The translations under genes and the position numbers were made by a program. A DNA stretch of 64,000 nt from CAIODY01 sp046051225 (GTDB taxonomy: Bacteria > Bacteroidota > Bacteroidia > Chitinophagales > CAIODY01): positions 48,044-112,043 of the forward strand of contig JBJOOR010000013.1 in assembly GCA_046051225.1 (NCBI GenBank), read 5' to 3'. Below, piece after piece: positions 62,460-64,000 of this stretch. Each line of letters begins with the position of its first letter. Position 1 is the stretch's first letter. Under the pieces are notes generated by a model that was given only the letters and a program-made list of their open reading frames with translations, was not told the origin of the DNA and made no database searches.

Positions 62460-62882
62460 ATGCATGCAATTCAAACAGAGCTATCACACTTTCGATTTAA
62501 CAACATTCATAATCATGGAATGCATATCGTAACATGGTTTAGATTATTTGAAGAAGATGGAGAGATGGAAGGAATTCCATTTACCCTTCAAGAACTTACA
62601 GCACTAAAAGAATACATAACAAGTAATCCCATAAATTTCAGTAATTTACATTGTCACTTATGTGCTGAAGAAGAAATGACAACAGAATGCAATATGGATG
62701 AGGTATTGCCGCCTGTGCTCTCACAGCAACCCAATAATTATATCCTAAGAAAAACACCACAAATTCCTAAGAAGGTTGAACATATATATCCTTGCATGGA
62801 TATTGAATTGCTAAATGAAAGAGAAGAATTACACCATTCGTACAATCTTGCATTTGATATTATTGGGCGCATTGATGAATAA
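62460..62882 (+). CDS. Hypothetical protein of the mobile element
   Basis: 140 residues, not recognised. It is acidic, with His and Cys (NNIHNHGMHIVTWFRLFEEDG, NLHCHLCAEEEMTTECNMDE), and PFTLQELTALKEYITSNP in the middle. The CHLC pattern could bind a metal but is not a known motif. No signal peptide. The start is an ATG preceded by an AT-rich leader and TAGTTTTG. Confidence 0.5.
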   Translation: MHAIQTELSHFRFNNIHNHGMHIVTWFRLFEEDGEMEGIPFTLQELTALKEYITSNPINFSNLHCHLCAEEEMTTECNMDEVLPPVLSQQPNNYILRKTPQIPKKVEHIYPCMDIELLNEREELHHSYNLAFDIIGRIDE

Positions 62883-63020
62883 GAGAGCAACTTTGCTTCG
62901 TTTTCTTTTTTTGTTCTTCAAAATTTAAGGTTTACATACCAACCAAATCAATTTACAGAAAAATAAAAACCAGTCCATCCTACCCAATATACATAATTCC
63001 TGTATATATAAATATTACTA

Positions 63021-63110
63021 TATCTTTGTGACGAGAAGGATATTATTATTGAACCACTAATTCTTTCTTAATTAAAATTGTTGGAGCGTAAAACCTCTAA
63101 CAATTTTTTT
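63021..63110 (+). promoter_or_regulatory. Short promoter-terminator unit before the 63146 gene (sRNA or attenuator)
   Basis: TATCTTTG (63021-63028) fits the -7 box; the -33 box is weak (CTG at 63000-63002). About 50 nt later AATTGTTGGAG (63076-63086) pairs with CTCTAACAATT (63095-63105), one mismatch, followed by a run of T. The pair would make a ~75-nt RNA, or control entry into the 63146 gene. Confidence 0.4.
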
Positions 63111-63145
63111 TATTTTTCACTTTCCAAATTTATTGATATAGATAC

Positions 63146-63511
63146 ATGAAACAACGAGCCGAATTTATTAAGTATGAATCAGAACAATTGCAATTAGCGA
63201 ATCGGTATGGCGATTTGATTAGAAAAATTAATGGTATAGATTATCGTTATAACGATTGTGAAAATTCTGTATATCTTTTTAATTTAGCAATATCAGAATA
63301 CCCTATTGAATACATTCCTGCAATGTTACCAAAACATTTATTGGTAAGGTTACTAAGATTAGAGTTAGGTAAATTAATTACCAAAGTTATGATTTTGAAC
63401 ATTAGCCAATCGAACAAAGATTTATTACAAATAGTGAAAGATGAATTACCCAATACATCCACCAGTGAGCAATTTCAGTGTATCATTGAGCAGATAATTG
63501 TGGTGATGTAA
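63146..63511 (+). CDS. Hypothetical protein of the mobile element
   Basis: 121 residues, not recognised. Helical throughout (RAEFIKYESEQLQLANRYGDLIRKING, HLLVRLLRLELGKLITKVMILNISQSNKDLLQIVKDEL). No signal peptide or metal motif. It follows a promoter-terminator unit and is on the plus strand, opposite to the mob operon. Confidence 0.5.
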   Translation: MKQRAEFIKYESEQLQLANRYGDLIRKINGIDYRYNDCENSVYLFNLAISEYPIEYIPAMLPKHLLVRLLRLELGKLITKVMILNISQSNKDLLQIVKDELPNTSTSEQFQCIIEQIIVVM

Positions 63512-63874
63512 CCAAATTTCCATCTATATTTTTTCTTCTGAAATGTTAAGTAGTTGTTCATAAAATCAGCTCCATAATCTCATTTCATTTTTTCTTTTTC
63601 AAATTTTAGTTGTAACATTGCATTAGTAATTCTACACAAAGAGTGTTGCTTTTATTGTTGACCGTTTTAACAGAAAGTCAGAAATTCGAAATAAAACAAA
63701 GGTCAGTAAATATGCATCACGCCCCTATACATGGGGTGTGGTTCTTTTTGCTGCTTCCCTATGTTTTATGGGTATCTGACTACCTTGTTAGAGTAGGTTG
63801 GCGTTAGGCATGAGACCCCACCCTTTATTTTAATCCCTCTGTATTGGTCTAGCGGAACATCCTTCATTTCATTC
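63512..63874. other. Intergenic region with hairpin; no supported gene
   Basis: CACGCCCC (63718-63725) pairs with GGGGTGTG (63733-63740), then GTTCTTTTTG, terminator-like. A 31-codon frame from 63712 (hydrophobic FFLLPYVLWVSDYLV) crosses it and is not supported further. The GC-richer run TTGGCGTTAGGCATGAGACCCCACCC lies near 63799-63824; I see nothing else in it. Confidence 0.4.
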
Positions 63875-64000
63875 ATGAAAAATGTATTTTTTTCACATGC
63901 TATCCGCAGTAGCATTCATTGTTTTCGAACTTACAACGCAACAAAGTTCATCATTTTCTTTACCCTTTTACTGTTGTTCCACGTACAAACGCAAGCACAA
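63875..64000 (+). CDS. Signal-peptide protein, partial (runs off the right edge)
   Basis: 42 codons from the ATG at 63875 to the window end, with no stop. After a basic start (KNVFFSHAIRSSIHCFRTYNATK) comes a hydrophobic core FIIFFTLLLLFHV and QTQAQ, a clear signal-peptide cleavage pattern. The protein is exported. In a transfer element this position is often a mating-pore gene, but nothing here shows which. Confidence 0.6.
   Translation, partial: MKNVFFSHAIRSSIHCFRTYNATKFIIFFTLLLLFHVQTQAQ

Noticed and set aside
63712..63807. 31-codon hydrophobic frame near the right edge
   Set aside because: Too short, overlaps a terminator-like hairpin, and no promoter is seen.

Overview
The window is AT-rich chromosomal DNA from a member of the Bacteroidota, probably a Chitinophagia/Sphingobacteriia-type lineage. 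The evidence is several very large secreted proteins with type IX secretion (T9SS) C-terminal sorting domains, a gliding-motility-associated C-terminal domain, Bacteroidota-type promoters (TTG, about 19-20 bp, TAnnTTTG), little Shine-Dalgarno signal, and typical families (PafA-like phosphatase, DUF1972 glycosyltransferase, putative porin, CARDB/HYR surface proteins). The lineage below phylum is inference.

Layout. 1-192: 5' end of thiH, leaving the window on the minus strand. 334-3615: T9SS type B surface protein. 3625-5254: a GT2 glycosyltransferase and SlyD. 5420-11409: malate dehydrogenase, then a plus-strand polysaccharide set of three GT4-type glycosyltransferases and a WecA/MraY-type glycosyl-phosphate transferase. 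11414-13461: Maf, a UbiA prenyltransferase and a STAS protein on the minus strand. 13702-20309: ClpC, a MerR regulator, a putative porin and a PafA-like phosphatase. 20310-22240: a cassette-like island with two unrecognised genes separated by repeated GC-richer motifs and inverted repeats. 22303-27062: outer-membrane barrel, then RsmA, an inositol monophosphatase family protein and Lnt, which overlap by 4 bp at each junction, and a CDF metal exporter. 27159-30700: RNase R and two unknown genes. 31145-35818: VCBS/ASPIC surface protein. 36027-39575: RfbD, a MacB-type permease and a duplicated-domain secreted protein. 39735-52495: a surface-protein block holding a 2967-residue multidomain T9SS protein, a beta-helix-like protein and an outer-membrane-like protein ending in DnaJ-type cysteine motifs. 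The last two share an unusual 20-bp palindrome upstream. 52702-54935: IlvE and a glycosyltransferase.

55077-55280 carries tRNA-Gly(GCC) and tRNA-Leu(TAA). Everything to the right of tRNA-Leu looks like one end of an integrated mobilizable or conjugative element. It has an excisionase-like HTH protein, a candidate oriT, and a minus-strand operon of relaxase, MobC-like protein, VirD4/TraG-type coupling protein, a 52-residue membrane protein, a VWA-like lipoprotein, a multi-pass membrane protein and a small protein. Beyond this lies a regulatory intergenic region with a palindromic operator inside a promoter, a likely small RNA and several terminators, then plus-strand unknown genes and a signal-peptide ORF leaving the window. 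The integrase and far attachment site are not in view.

How it fits together. The chromosomal part combines housekeeping genes with envelope functions: polysaccharide synthesis, lipoprotein maturation, porin, phosphatase and T9SS surface proteins. The most unusual items are the shared palindromic regulatory site with the DnaJ-like cysteine-motif protein, the mobile element with its structured leader, the cassette-like island, and a leader hairpin that would hide the start codon of the gene at 29702-30700.
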